A stretch of 64,000 bases of DNA from Acidovorax sp. KKS102 (lineage in GTDB: Bacteria; Pseudomonadota; Gammaproteobacteria; Burkholderiales; Burkholderiaceae_C). The translations under genes and the position numbers were made by a program. Below the pieces are notes generated by a model that did not search any database, was not told the DNA's origin, and was given only the letters and a program-made list of their open reading frames with translations. Positions within the stretch are counted from its first letter, which is position 1. Each line of letters opens with the position of its first letter. Below, in pieces: positions 25,969 to 35,019 of the stretch. The stretch is taken from positions 682,001-746,000 of the forward strand of contig NC_018708.1 in NCBI RefSeq assembly GCF_000302535.1, in the 5' to 3' direction.

Positions 25969-27345
25969 ATGGCCATTCAAGACGTTTCCCCCAAACGCCC
26001 TAGCCCCGAGGTGGGCGGCGCGTTGGCGGCACCCGCCGCAGCTCAGGAGTCTCCCTCCGCTTCCGATACCAAGAGTCCGGCACGCATAGGCCTGTGGGCG
26101 CTGGGCTTGGGCTTGGGCGGTTTTCTTCTCTGGGCTGCGCTCGCGCCGCTGGATGAAGGGGTGCCGAGCCAAGGCATGGTGGCTATAGATACAAAACGCA
26201 AGGCTGTACAACACCTGACAGGTGGCATTGTCAAAGAGGTTCTAGTGCGCGAAGGCCAAGTGGTCAAAGAGGATGAGGTTCTCATTCGACTCGATGAGGC
26301 CACTGCACGTGCCAACTATGAAGGGGTGCGCCAGCGCTATCTGGGACTGCGCGCGATGCAGGGCCGTTTGCTGGCCGAGCAGTCGCGCAGCAGCACGGTA
26401 ACGTTCCACCCGGATCTCAAGGCCGCGCAGTCCGACCCGCTGATTCGTCAGCAGATGGTCACGCAGGAGCAGCTGTTCCGCGCCCGGCAAGAGGCTTTGC
26501 GAGCGGATATCCAGGGTATCAATGAGAGTATTGAGGGGCAGCAAGCGCAGTTGCAGGCGTACGAGAGCATGCTTGCCAGCCGTCGCAGTCAGTTGGCGCT
26601 CCTCAGTGAGGAGTTGGGCAATACACGTGAAATGGTCAAAGAGGGTTATGCGCCTCGCAATCGGCAACTCGAGTTGGAGCGCATGGTGGCGGAGTCCAAT
26701 TCTTCCATTGCCGATCTTCTTGGGAATGTAACTCGTGTACGTCGGTCAATTGCTGAACTTCGTCAGCGGACGATCGTTCGCCAGCAGGAGTATCGCAAGG
26801 AGGTGGAGTCGCAACTGGCGGACGTGACCCGCGAGGTGCTGTCCGATGCTGAGAAATTTGTGGCGGTCAAGGCGGACATGGAGCGGCTTGAGATCAAAGC
26901 CCCTGTAGCTGGTCAGGTGGTGGGGCTGGCCGCACAGACCGTTGGCGGTGTGGTGCAGCCCGGGCAGAAGTTAATGGATATTGTTCCCGTGGATCAGGCG
27001 CTTCTGCTGGAGGCGCACGTGGCGCCAAACCTGATCGACAAAGTACATGCAGGCCTGCCTGTTGACATTCGCTTCTCGGCCTTCGCTCACTCGCCACAGT
27101 TGGTGGTGGCTGGCAAAGTGGTGTCAGTTTCAGGTGACTTGTTATCTGACCCCCAGAATCCTCAGGTGTCTTATTACCTCGCTCGGGTGGGGGTTACGCC
27201 GGAAGGTGTCAAGACCTTAGGCTCGCGTCAGATGCAGCCTGGTATGCCGGCTGAACTTGTGATCAAGACAGGAGAGCGGTCGATGCTCACGTATCTCTTG
27301 CATCCGCTGACAAAGCGTCTGGCTGCATCCATGAAGGAGGAGTGA
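25969..27345 (+). CDS. HlyD-family type I secretion periplasmic adaptor
   Basis: 458 residues from ATG 25969; the frame opens earlier, inside the previous gene, but MAIQDVSPKR... fits the family. One membrane helix near residues 45-65 (IGLWALGLGLGGFLLWAALAPLD) follows a cytoplasmic leader. Then come lipoyl half-motifs (VSQGMV-like VPSQGMVAIDTKRKAVQHLTGGIVKEVLVREGQVV), a long coiled coil with many Gln and Glu (about 120-310), and the second lipoyl half EIKAPVAGQVVGLA with a beta-barrel end. This is the HlyD/PrtE layout. It links the ABC exporter to the TolC-type pore. Confidence 0.93.
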   Translation: MAIQDVSPKRPSPEVGGALAAPAAAQESPSASDTKSPARIGLWALGLGLGGFLLWAALAPLDEGVPSQGMVAIDTKRKAVQHLTGGIVKEVLVREGQVVKEDEVLIRLDEATARANYEGVRQRYLGLRAMQGRLLAEQSRSSTVTFHPDLKAAQSDPLIRQQMVTQEQLFRARQEALRADIQGINESIEGQQAQLQAYESMLASRRSQLALLSEELGNTREMVKEGYAPRNRQLELERMVAESNSSIADLLGNVTRVRRSIAELRQRTIVRQQEYRKEVESQLADVTREVLSDAEKFVAVKADMERLEIKAPVAGQVVGLAAQTVGGVVQPGQKLMDIVPVDQALLLEAHVAPNLIDKVHAGLPVDIRFSAFAHSPQLVVAGKVVSVSGDLLSDPQNPQVSYYLARVGVTPEGVKTLGSRQMQPGMPAELVIKTGERSMLTYLLHPLTKRLAASMKEE

Positions 27346-27348
27346 GCG

Positions 27349-28719
27349 ATGAAAAGAGGACAGAGCTTTTCGGCAACCCATGGCTCCCGCCGTGTACTGG
27401 GAGCTTTCGGTGTACTGCTCAGTGCGGCTGCGGCGCTGCCCGTGTGGGCCCTGGATTTTGATCAGGCGTATCGTGCCGCGAGCGAAAACGATGCAACTAT
27501 TCGCGCAGCTCGGTCTGCTGCTGATGCGGGCCGAGAGAGGTTGCCGCAGGCACGTGCGCAACTACTGCCGAACGTATCCTTGAGCGCAGGGCGCACCCAC
27601 AACGATTTGACCAGCGAGACGCGAAACTTTTTGGGTCAGCCAGTCACAACCAGAAGCCAATATTACAGTGGCAGTCAGGCGCTGTCGGTACGTCAGCCAA
27701 TTTATCGTCCCCTCATAAACGCGTCGGTACGCCAGGCGCAGGCACAGTTGGAAGATGCCGAGGCGGCTCTGGAGAGAGATGAGCAGGCGCTCGTTACTCG
27801 GGTGGCTGAGGCATATTTTGACGCTTTGCTCGCTAGAGACCAGTTGAGCTTGGTGAGTGCGCAGAAGAAGACGTATACCACTCAGGTGGATGCTGCGCGA
27901 AAGGGGTTTGCGGCAGGATCAGGTACGCGCACCGATGTAGATGAAGCCCAGGCCAGATTAGATTTGACGCTGGCGCAGGAGCTGGAGGCTCAGCAAAATG
28001 TTGAGTTCACCCACCGACGACTCGCGGTCATTACGGGGAGCGAAGTGGACGCATTGGCGGTACTTGATGTTGCTAGATTTTCTCCCTCCGCTCCTGTGCC
28101 GGCCAGCCTGGATGCCTGGGTAGAACGCGCCGAGCGGGCCAGTCCAGAGCTGGCTTCTTTAAGAGCGCAAGTTGAAGCGGCGCGTCTGGAGATCGAGAAG
28201 GCGCAGACGGGTCATAAACCGACTTTGGATTTGGTAGCGCAATGGTCACGCACCAATAGTGACAGCGTGACAAGCGTTAATTCGCGCTATGACAACAAAA
28301 CGATTGGGCTCCAGCTATCGGTGCCCTTGTACTCTGGGGGCTATGTCAGTTCTACAGTGCGTCAGGCCGTCGCTGCGCATGATCGAGCACGCGAATTACT
28401 TGAAGCTGCGCGCCGAGATCTGGGTGTACGCGTCCATCGCGAATTCCGAGGGGTGACGGAGGGTGTTTTGCGTGTGGCGGCTTTAGAGCAAGCAGTGCGT
28501 TCTGCTGATCAGGCGCTACTCTCTAACCAAAAGTCTTTTAAGGCTGGCATGCGAACGTCCCTGGATGTTCTAAACGCAGAGCAGCAAAGGATCCTGGCAC
28601 TACGTGATTTGGCGCAAGCGCGCTACGTCTATATGCTTTCCAGCCTGCGTTTGGAGTCCCTTGCTGGGGAAGACCGTCAATCGATTGTTACCAAGGTCAA
28701 TGGTTGGCTCATGCCATGA
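27349..28719 (+). CDS. TolC-family outer-membrane channel of the type I system
   Basis: 456 residues, starting four nt after the adaptor stop, with AAGGAGGAG upstream. A signal peptide is visible (basic start MKRGQ..., hydrophobic stretch VLLSAAAALPVWA, cleavage probably after VWA). Mature part begins LDFDQAYRAASENDATIRAAR and shows the two-fold helical repeat of TolC/PrtF proteins, with YFDALLARDQL in the first half and VHREFRGVTEGVLRVAALEQAVRSA in the second. It completes the ABC-adaptor-pore set encoded from 22388. Confidence 0.93.
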   Translation: MKRGQSFSATHGSRRVLGAFGVLLSAAAALPVWALDFDQAYRAASENDATIRAARSAADAGRERLPQARAQLLPNVSLSAGRTHNDLTSETRNFLGQPVTTRSQYYSGSQALSVRQPIYRPLINASVRQAQAQLEDAEAALERDEQALVTRVAEAYFDALLARDQLSLVSAQKKTYTTQVDAARKGFAAGSGTRTDVDEAQARLDLTLAQELEAQQNVEFTHRRLAVITGSEVDALAVLDVARFSPSAPVPASLDAWVERAERASPELASLRAQVEAARLEIEKAQTGHKPTLDLVAQWSRTNSDSVTSVNSRYDNKTIGLQLSVPLYSGGYVSSTVRQAVAAHDRARELLEAARRDLGVRVHREFRGVTEGVLRVAALEQAVRSADQALLSNQKSFKAGMRTSLDVLNAEQQRILALRDLAQARYVYMLSSLRLESLAGEDRQSIVTKVNGWLMP

Positions 28720-28727
28720 GTACAGCT

Positions 28728-28743
28728 GGAGAGAGGTCTCTCC
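28728..28743. repeat. Small hairpin after the TolC-type gene
   Basis: GGAGAGA (28728-28734) and TCTCTCC (28737-28743) form a 7-bp stem. No T-run follows, so termination is doubtful. Confidence 0.3.
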
Positions 28744-28891
28744 GGAGCAGATGTTGGGTGGTCAGAGCTTTGCACTAGATTGCCGGTTTTTCGCATCAGC
28801 TCGAGTACTGTCCTGCGGGCGCAGATGTGTAAGACCTCTATGTTAGCGGGCAGAATAATTGTGAGGAGACGTTTGCGCCGAGCTCCCGCGC

Positions 28892-30043
28892 ATGTCGTTG
28901 GTTACACGACCGGTGACAATGTATGCATACCATGGGCTCGTTATGATTTGGATGGCTTTCGTATCGTTTGTTGTGTCTGTGCTGGCAGCTGGGTTTGTCG
29001 TGCGCTATATGAGGTTGCACGCACGAGCTTATGGTGAAGCCATGCCACAACGGTTTCACCTGGGGGACGTACCTCGACTTGGTGGAGTGGCAGTGTTGTT
29101 GGGCATGATTGGTGGGTGGGGCTTGGGTGTGGTTCAGACCGGTTTCGGAGACTTGGCCTCGCTGAGGCTTGATGCGTGGGTGGGGCTCTGGCTATTGGTG
29201 ATGCTGCCATCGGCGGGGGGCGGAATTGCGGAGGATATGACCCAGCGACTACCTGTTCGGTATCGATTGGGGCTCACCGCGGCATCGGGTGCTCTTGCTG
29301 TGTTTTTGTTAGGCATGACGGTTAAACGCCTCGAATTCCCGTTTGCAGATGCGTTTTTAGTAGCAGCTCCTTGGGTCGGGAGCCTCATTGCTTTGTTTGC
29401 CGTCGCAGGCCTGCCCCATGCCTTCAACATCATCGACGGGTACAACGGGTTGGCGGGAATGGTTGCCTTGATCGTGTGCCTCGCTTTGGCGCACGTGGCG
29501 CTGCAGGTGGGCGATCGTGCGCTGGCGGCACTGCTCGTATCCACCGCTGCGGCCACCGGCGGCTTTCTGGTCTGGAACTACCCGCGCGGCATGTTGTTTG
29601 CCGGAGATGGGGGCGCGTATGTATGGGGCGTGGTGATCGCCATGGCCAGCATCTCGCTGGTGCAGCGCAATGCGGACGTATCCCCCTGGTTCCCGATGCT
29701 GCTCCTGATCTACCCGGTGTGGGAAACGATCTTTTCCATTTACCGCAAGGCGGTGCGGGGTGTTTCTCCGGGGGTGGCGGATGCTCTGCACTTCCACCAG
29801 CTCATCTACCGCCGCATCGTGCGCGGGGTATTTCACGATGATGAGTCTCGTCGGGTGCTCATGCGCAACAACCGCACGTCACCTTATCTGTGGGGTTTCA
29901 CGCTCTTGACCGTGGTGCCGGCGGTGCTGTTCTGGAACAACACCCCCTTGCTCATGGCGTTTTGCGGGTTGTTTGTAGTCAGCTATGTGATGGCCTATCT
30001 GGCCATCGTGCGGTTCAAAGTGCCGAACTGGTTGCGGCACTGA
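28892..30043 (+). CDS. WecA/MraY-like undecaprenyl-phosphate sugar-phosphate transferase
   Basis: Up to 383 residues; the true start may be ATG 28919 or 28943, since none has a clear ribosome site. About ten hydrophobic helices. Family 4 polyprenyl-phosphate transferase motifs are present: [13 protein letters not shown] at the first cytoplasmic loop, [16 protein letters not shown] (usually N-x-x-D-G-x-x-G-L) near 190, [22 protein letters not shown] (the Mg-binding F-x-G-D-x-G/S motif), and a His-rich loop [14 protein letters not shown]. One oddity is [18 protein letters not shown], where MraY/WecA usually read DD; here it is E-D. Enzymes of this type start lipid-linked glycan synthesis. The gene may start the glycan that the GT4 genes extend. 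Confidence 0.8.
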   Translation: MSLVTRPVTMYAYHGLVMIWMAFVSFVVSVLAAGFVVRYMRLHARAYGEAMPQRFHLGDVPRLGGVAVLLGMIGGWGLGVVQTGFGDLASLRLDAWVGLWLLVMLPSAGGGIAEDMTQRLPVRYRLGLTAASGALAVFLLGMTVKRLEFPFADAFLVAAPWVGSLIALFAVAGLPHAFNIIDGYNGLAGMVALIVCLALAHVALQVGDRALAALLVSTAAATGGFLVWNYPRGMLFAGDGGAYVWGVVIAMASISLVQRNADVSPWFPMLLLIYPVWETIFSIYRKAVRGVSPGVADALHFHQLIYRRIVRGVFHDDESRRVLMRNNRTSPYLWGFTLLTVVPAVLFWNNTPLLMAFCGLFVVSYVMAYLAIVRFKVPNWLRH

Positions 30044-30119
30044 AGTCTTCTTGTGTTCGCGTGCCCGGCGAATGCGGCACAATTTGCGCCTCACTGTTTT
30101 CTCCGGATGGCACGCCTCC

Positions 30120-31010
30120 ATGACCGACCTTCTTTCGATTGCCCCACGCGACAAGGCTGAAATCCTGGCCCAGGCGCTGCCTTACATCCGCAAGTTCCAT
30201 GGCAAGACCATGGTCATCAAGTACGGCGGCAACGCCATGACGGACCCGGCCCTGCAGGCCGACTTTGCCGAGGACGTGGTGCTGCTCAAGCTGGTGGGCA
30301 TGAACCCGGTGGTGGTGCACGGTGGCGGCCCGCAAATCGAAACCGCGCTCAATCGACTGGGCAAGAAGGGCGAGTTCATCCAGGGCATGCGTGTGACCGA
30401 TGCCGAGACCATGGAGGTGGTCGAATGGGTGCTGGCGGGCGAGGTGCAGCAGGACATCGTGGGTCTGATCAATCAGGCTGGTGGCAAGGCCGTGGGTTTG
30501 ACGGGCCGGGACGGCGGCATGATCCGCGCGCAAAAGCTCAAGATGGTGGACAGCAAGGACCCCACCATCGAACACGACGTGGGGCAGGTGGGCGATATCG
30601 TCTCCATCGACCCCAGCGTGGTGAAAGCGCTGCAAGACGATGCGTTCATTCCCGTCATCAGCCCGATTGGTTTTGGCGAGAACAACGAGAGCTACAACAT
30701 CAACGCGGATGTGGTGGCCAGCAAGCTGGCCACGGTGTTGCGGGCTGAAAAGCTGATGCTGCTGACCAACACGCCCGGGGTGCTCGACAAGGCCGGCAAC
30801 CTGTTGACCGACCTGACGGCCCGTCGCATCGACGAGCTGTTTGCCGACGGCACGATCTCGGGGGGCATGCTGCCCAAGATCGCCGGCGCACTGGATGCAG
30901 CCAAAGCCGGCGTGAATGCCGTGCACATCATTGACGGGCGTGTGCCCCATGCCATGCTGCTGGAGATCCTGACCGACCAGGCCTACGGCACCATGATCCG
31001 GTCCCACTGA
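30120..31010 (+). CDS. argB: Acetylglutamate kinase
   Basis: 296 residues from ATG 30120. It catalyses phosphorylation of N-acetylglutamate in arginine synthesis, in the cytoplasm. Motifs of the amino-acid kinase fold: [10 protein letters not shown] (about 34-43), [16 protein letters not shown] (about 64-79), [12 protein letters not shown], and [31 protein letters not shown] with the ADP-binding end [18 protein letters not shown]. Length is normal for the family. The response-regulator gene starts 21 nt after its stop, so the two may share a transcript. Confidence 0.97.
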   Translation: MTDLLSIAPRDKAEILAQALPYIRKFHGKTMVIKYGGNAMTDPALQADFAEDVVLLKLVGMNPVVVHGGGPQIETALNRLGKKGEFIQGMRVTDAETMEVVEWVLAGEVQQDIVGLINQAGGKAVGLTGRDGGMIRAQKLKMVDSKDPTIEHDVGQVGDIVSIDPSVVKALQDDAFIPVISPIGFGENNESYNINADVVASKLATVLRAEKLMLLTNTPGVLDKAGNLLTDLTARRIDELFADGTISGGMLPKIAGALDAAKAGVNAVHIIDGRVPHAMLLEILTDQAYGTMIRSH

Positions 31011-31030
31011 TCTCCCTGCGCGAGGGCTCC

Positions 31031-31723
31031 ATGCGCCTGCTGTTGGTCGAAGACGATGTGATGGTGGCCAGCGGCATCAAGCTGGGGCTCACCGACGCGG
31101 GTTATGCGGTGGACTGGGTGGGCAGCGGCGAACGGGCCGAAGAGGTGCTGCGCGCCGAGTCGTTTGACGCCGCCATCATCGACATCGGGCTGCCCGCCAT
31201 GGACGGCCTGGAACTGACCCGCCGCCTGCGTCGCCCGGACATGGCGAGTCCTGCGATGCCCGTGTTGATCCTGACAGCGCGCGACGCGCTGCATGACCGA
31301 GTGCAGGGGCTGGACCTGGGGGCGGACGACTACATGGTCAAGCCGTTTGAACTGCCCGAGCTGCTGGCGCGCCTGCGGGCACTGCTGCGCCGCTCCCAGG
31401 CTGCGACCACGGCCGTGCTGAGTTTTGGCCCGTTGGAGTTGGACACGGCCGGGCGCCGGGCCAGTATGCGCACGCCAGCGGGTGAGCAGGTCATCGAACT
31501 GGGGCCCCGCGAGTGGACGGTGCTTGAATACCTGCTCATCAACGCGCCCAAGCCCGCGAGCAAAGACAAGCTGCTCCAGGCGCTGACCGGCTGGGACAAA
31601 GAGATCACCCCCAACGCGGTGGAGGTCTATGTCTCGCGCCTGCGGGGCAAGCTGGAGCCCCATGGCGTGGCGCTGCGGTCCATCCGGGGCTTTGGGTACC
31701 GCCTCGAACTGCAGGCCCCCTGA
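31031..31723 (+). CDS. OmpR/PmrA-type response regulator
   Basis: 230 residues. Receiver domain 1-120 with the acidic pair in VEDD (7-9), phosphoacceptor Asp 51 in AAIIDIGLPAMDG, Thr in LILTARD and Lys in YMVKPFE. The DNA-binding winged helix is in the second half, ending VEVYVSRLRGKLEPHGVALRSIRGFGYRL. It forms a pair with the histidine kinase that starts 40 nt downstream. QseB/PmrA/TctD-like in length; signal and targets are unknown. Confidence 0.93.
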   Translation: MRLLLVEDDVMVASGIKLGLTDAGYAVDWVGSGERAEEVLRAESFDAAIIDIGLPAMDGLELTRRLRRPDMASPAMPVLILTARDALHDRVQGLDLGADDYMVKPFELPELLARLRALLRRSQAATTAVLSFGPLELDTAGRRASMRTPAGEQVIELGPREWTVLEYLLINAPKPASKDKLLQALTGWDKEITPNAVEVYVSRLRGKLEPHGVALRSIRGFGYRLELQAP

Positions 31724-31762
31724 GCCGCAATTCCCCCACCCGCATCTTTCGGCCGCCTCGCC

Positions 31763-33259
31763 ATGCTTTGGAAGAAGAACTCCTCCCGGCGGCCCGGTTT
31801 GCGCGCGATGACGTCGGATTTGCGCACCCGGCTGCTGCTGATGCTGGTGTTGCCGCTGTGTGTGCTCGCGCTGGTGGGGGTCTGGCTGGACTACCGTTCG
31901 GCCGACGAGGCGGCTGGCCAGCATGACCAGCGGCTGGTGCGGCTGCTGCCGGCACTGGCCGATTCGGTGCTGGCGCCACCCATTCACGACAACGACCCGC
32001 CGTTGCTCTTGCTTGCGCCGCCCATTGAAGATTTTCTGCGCCAGAACGCCGGTTTTGCTGCCTACAGCGTGCGTGACACCTCCGGCCGCCTGCTGCTGGG
32101 CGAGGGTTGGGTGCATGGCGCCGTGCCCACCACCCAGGCCCCGGAGTTCCACAGCGTGGAATTCGGCGGGGTGACGTACCGGGTGGCGGCACAGCGCGGG
32201 CGCACCGGGGCGGGCGAGCTGGTGGTGGCTCTGGCCGACGGGTCGGACCCGCGCCAGAAATGGGCGCAACAACTGCTGCTGCGCGTGTTGCTGCCCAACC
32301 TGGTGCTCCTGGTAGCGGCGGGTTTTGCGATCCACTGGGCGGTGCGTCAGGCCTTCAAACCCTTGGTGGGCCTGGCCGAGGCGGTGGAGCGCCGCTCGCC
32401 GCGGGACCTCAGTCCCATCGACGAGGCCGCATCGCCCGACGAGGTCCGCCCCCTGGTGCACTCGCTCAACCGCCTGTTTGCTCTGGTCAATGCGCAGGCG
32501 GAGGGGCAGCGGCGCTTTGTGGCCGACGCGGCGCACCAGCTGCGCACGCCGCTGGCAGGCCTGCAGGCCCAGGTCGAGGCCTGGGCCATGATGGCCAAGG
32601 CGGCAGCGCCGCCCCGCACCTCTTTTCCGGATTTCGACCGAAAAATGCCGCTAGCGCATGAAGATCGTGCGCAAGGTGCTATTGTTTTAGGAGTCGATCA
32701 GATCGAGAAGCTGCGCAATGCCACGCGCCGCACCTCGCAGCTGGCGCACCAGCTGCTGGCCCTGTCCCGGGCCGATGCCCGCAGCCTGGATGCGCAACCG
32801 CCGCAGCGGGTGGACCTCAAGGACCTGTGCGAATCGCTGCTCGAAAACTTTCTGGACGCCGCTACCGGCAAGGGCCTGGATTTGGGGCTCGATGTGCAGC
32901 TGGTGCATGTCACGGGCCACGGCTGGCTGCTGCGCGAGCTGTTGTCCAACCTGGTGGACAACGCCATCAAGTACACCCCGCCGGGGGGCGTGGTCACCAT
33001 CCGCTGCGGACTGCGCCAGGGGCGTCTGGGCCCGCCGCGCCCCTACATGGAGGTGGAGGACGATGGCCCGGGGGTGCCGGAGAGTGAGCGCACCCGCGTG
33101 CTGCAGCGCTTCTACCGCGTGCCCGGTGCGGGCGGCGAGGGCACCGGCCTGGGGCTGGCGATTGCGGACGAGATTGCCCGCGTGCACCGCGCCGCGCTGA
33201 CGCTGGGCACCGGCCCCCAGGGGCGGGGGCTCGTGGTGGCCGTGGTGTTCCCGCTGTAG
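31763..33259 (+). CDS. Sensor histidine kinase, TctE/QseC-like, with a repeat-derived insertion
   Basis: 498 residues (a start at ATG 31808 is possible). Two membrane helices (about 22-42 and 173-193) bracket a periplasmic domain, followed by HAMP-like sequence. His-box FVADAAHQLRTPLAG puts the phosphorylated His at 258. ATPase motifs: LLSNLVDNAIKYTP (N box), EVEDDGPGVPES (G1) and EGTGLGLAIADEIA (G2). Between the two helices of the dimerisation domain (about 283-309) is an extra segment SFPDFDRKMPLAHEDRAQGA, encoded by a dispersed repeat (see 32638-32692). It keeps the frame, so the kinase may still work with an extended loop. Confidence 0.9.
   Translation: MLWKKNSSRRPGLRAMTSDLRTRLLLMLVLPLCVLALVGVWLDYRSADEAAGQHDQRLVRLLPALADSVLAPPIHDNDPPLLLLAPPIEDFLRQNAGFAAYSVRDTSGRLLLGEGWVHGAVPTTQAPEFHSVEFGGVTYRVAAQRGRTGAGELVVALADGSDPRQKWAQQLLLRVLLPNLVLLVAAGFAIHWAVRQAFKPLVGLAEAVERRSPRDLSPIDEAASPDEVRPLVHSLNRLFALVNAQAEGQRRFVADAAHQLRTPLAGLQAQVEAWAMMAKAAAPPRTSFPDFDRKMPLAHEDRAQGAIVLGVDQIEKLRNATRRTSQLAHQLLALSRADARSLDAQPPQRVDLKDLCESLLENFLDAATGKGLDLGLDVQLVHVTGHGWLLRELLSNLVDNAIKYTPPGGVVTIRCGLRQGRLGPPRPYMEVEDDGPGVPESERTRVLQRFYRVPGAGGEGTGLGLAIADEIARVHRAALTLGTGPQGRGLVVAVVFPL
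32638..32692 (+). repeat. Dispersed Comamonadaceae-type repeat inside the histidine kinase gene
   Basis: The stretch AAAAATGCCGCTAGCGC ... GTGCTATTGTTTTAG matches the other copies in the window (36838-36897, 44445-44510, 56150-56215, and inverted at 53388-53458), sharing a TAGCGC core and a GCTATTGTTTT-like end. It is in-frame and encodes the extra loop of the kinase. Confidence 0.6.
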
Positions 33260-33475
33260 TGGTGCGTGCCCTGAGGCCTGCCAGGGCCTGCGGGGATCGC
33301 TTTGGGGCCTGTGCGAGAATCATTTCCATACACGATTGACTTGTGCAAACAGGTGGCGGCCCAGCCCCTCCTGGCTGTGGCAAGACGTGACATCGTGATC
33401 CACGCCCTGCCGTGATCCGACCATGCCCGGTGGCATGTGTTCCGGGCGCGGGGCCCACCGGAGTCCCTGTCCTGC

Positions 33476-34138
33476 ATGTCTGAAATCTCGCCCCTCCCCG
33501 AGTCCGCCAGTACCGCCGAAGCGGGTGATGTTGCGGCTGCCCGCAAGCGGCCCAAGCCCGGGGAGCGGCGCATCCAGATCCTGCAGGCCTTGGCCGCCAT
33601 GCTGGAGCAGCCGGGGGCTGAACGCATCACCACCGCCGCGTTGGCCGCACGCCTGTCCGTCAGCGAGGCGGCGCTGTACCGCCACTTCGCCAGCAAGGCG
33701 CAGATGTTCGAGGGATTGATCGATTTCATCGAGCAATCGGTGTTCACGCTGGTGCAGCAGATCACTGGGCGCGACGTGCCCGACCCCGCACAGCCTGCCG
33801 ACGCGGGCGCGCGCCAGGCCGCCCGCATCGTGGCCTTGGTGCTGCAGTTTGGCGAGCGCAACCCGGGCATGGTGCGGGTGATGGTGGGCGACGCGCTGGT
33901 GTTCGAGCACGAGCGCCTGCAGCAGCGCATGAACCAGTTTTTTGACCGCATTGAATCCACCCTGCGCCAGTGCCTGCGGACCACCACGGCCGCCTCCAAC
34001 ACGCCCACGGTGGACGCCCAGGTGGCGGCCAGTGTGTTGACGGCCTTTGTGGTCGGGCGGCTGCAGGGTTATGCCCGCTCGGGGTTTCGGCGCTTGCCCA
34101 CCGAGCACCTGGAAGCCAGTCTGGCGCTGATGCTGTAG
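33476..34138 (+). CDS. slmA: SlmA-like nucleoid occlusion factor, TetR family
   Basis: 220 residues from ATG 33476 (the frame opens at 33437). A basic leader (KRPKPGERRIQILQALAAMLEQ) precedes a TetR helix-turn-helix, ITTAALAARLSVSEAALYRHFASKAQMFEGLI. The string 'AALYRHFASKAQMFEGLIDFIE' and the following FxLVQQI and RNPGMVRVMVGDALVFEHERLQQRMNQFF resemble SlmA closely. SlmA binds chromosomal sites and blocks FtsZ assembly over the nucleoid. The argB neighbourhood also fits known Comamonadaceae gene order. Confidence 0.75.
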   Translation: MSEISPLPESASTAEAGDVAAARKRPKPGERRIQILQALAAMLEQPGAERITTAALAARLSVSEAALYRHFASKAQMFEGLIDFIEQSVFTLVQQITGRDVPDPAQPADAGARQAARIVALVLQFGERNPGMVRVMVGDALVFEHERLQQRMNQFFDRIESTLRQCLRTTTAASNTPTVDAQVAASVLTAFVVGRLQGYARSGFRRLPTEHLEASLALML

Positions 34139-34259
34139 CCAGCAGACGTCCGAGGCAGCGTTACCCAGCAAGGGTGGCGCGGCTGCAACGGGTGGTTTGG
34201 GTACGTCTCCCTATTTTTTCCGGGGGCTTGGGGTGCGCGGGGAATTTGCTGCAGAATAG

Positions 34260-34273
34260 AACGAACGTTCGTT
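34260..34273. promoter_or_regulatory. Perfect 14-bp palindromic operator before the TetR gene
   Basis: AACGAACGTTCGTT is a perfect palindrome ending 13 nt before ATG 34287. Its AACGAACGTTCGTT form is typical of TetR-family operators in acyl-CoA-responsive regulators. It probably controls the TetR gene and the beta-oxidation genes that follow. Confidence 0.7.
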
Positions 34274-34286
34274 TTTATTCGTGCCC

Positions 34287-35015
34287 ATGTCCTCCACCCC
34301 CGAATCCCGCCAGGTCACCCGCATTCCGCGCGCTCGCAGCGGTACGGGCCGTGCACTGCAAAAGGGCCAGCAGACCAAGGCGGCCATCGTCGAGGCGGCG
34401 CTGGGCCTGGCCACCCACATCGGGCTGGAGGGTCTCTCCATCGGGGCGCTGGCCGACGTCACGGGCATGAGCAAGTCGGGCGTGTTCGCCCACTTTGGCT
34501 CGCGCGAAGAGCTGCAGATCTCCGTGATCCGCGAATACCACACCCGCTTCGAGCAGGAAGTGTTCTACCCCGCCATGTCCGCCCCGCGCGGCGTGGCGCG
34601 TTTGTCGGCGCTGTTCGACAACTGGATGAAGCGCACCTCCATCGAAATCGACTCGGGCTGCATCTACATCAGCGGCGCGGTCGAGTTTGACGACCGCACC
34701 GGCCCCGTGCGCGACGCACTGGCCAGCTCGGTGCTGACCTGGCATGCCGCCATGCGCCGCGCCATCGAGCAGTGCAAGGAGCTGGGCGAGCTGCGGGCCG
34801 ACACCAAGGAAGAGCAGATGCTCTTCGAGATTCACGGCCTGATCCTCGCGCTGCACTACGAAGCGCGGTTCCTGCAGACCCCGGGCTCCATCGACCGGGC
34901 CGTCGTGGGCTTTCACAACATCCTGGCGCGTTACAGCGCGCCGGCGGCGGCCGCCAAGGCACCCACGGTGGCGCGCCGCAAAGTTTCCAACCAAACCACC
35001 CCATCCAAGGAGTAA
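34287..35015 (+). CDS. TetR-family regulator of the beta-oxidation cluster
   Basis: 242 residues from ATG 34287 (a GTG two codons upstream is possible). Helix-turn-helix: TKAAIVEAALGLATHIGLEGLSIGALADVTGMSKSGVFAHFGSREELQ, roughly 30-80. The C-terminal ligand domain includes FDNWMKRTSIEIDSGCIYISGAVEFDDRTGPVRDAL, as in TetR proteins associated with acyl-CoA dehydrogenases. The stop is four nt before the dehydrogenase gene. It is likely to repress itself and the genes 35020-41501 from the palindrome at 34260, with an acyl-CoA as inducer. Confidence 0.88.
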   Translation: MSSTPESRQVTRIPRARSGTGRALQKGQQTKAAIVEAALGLATHIGLEGLSIGALADVTGMSKSGVFAHFGSREELQISVIREYHTRFEQEVFYPAMSAPRGVARLSALFDNWMKRTSIEIDSGCIYISGAVEFDDRTGPVRDALASSVLTWHAAMRRAIEQCKELGELRADTKEEQMLFEIHGLILALHYEARFLQTPGSIDRAVVGFHNILARYSAPAAAAKAPTVARRKVSNQTTPSKE

Positions 35016-35019
35016 ACCC

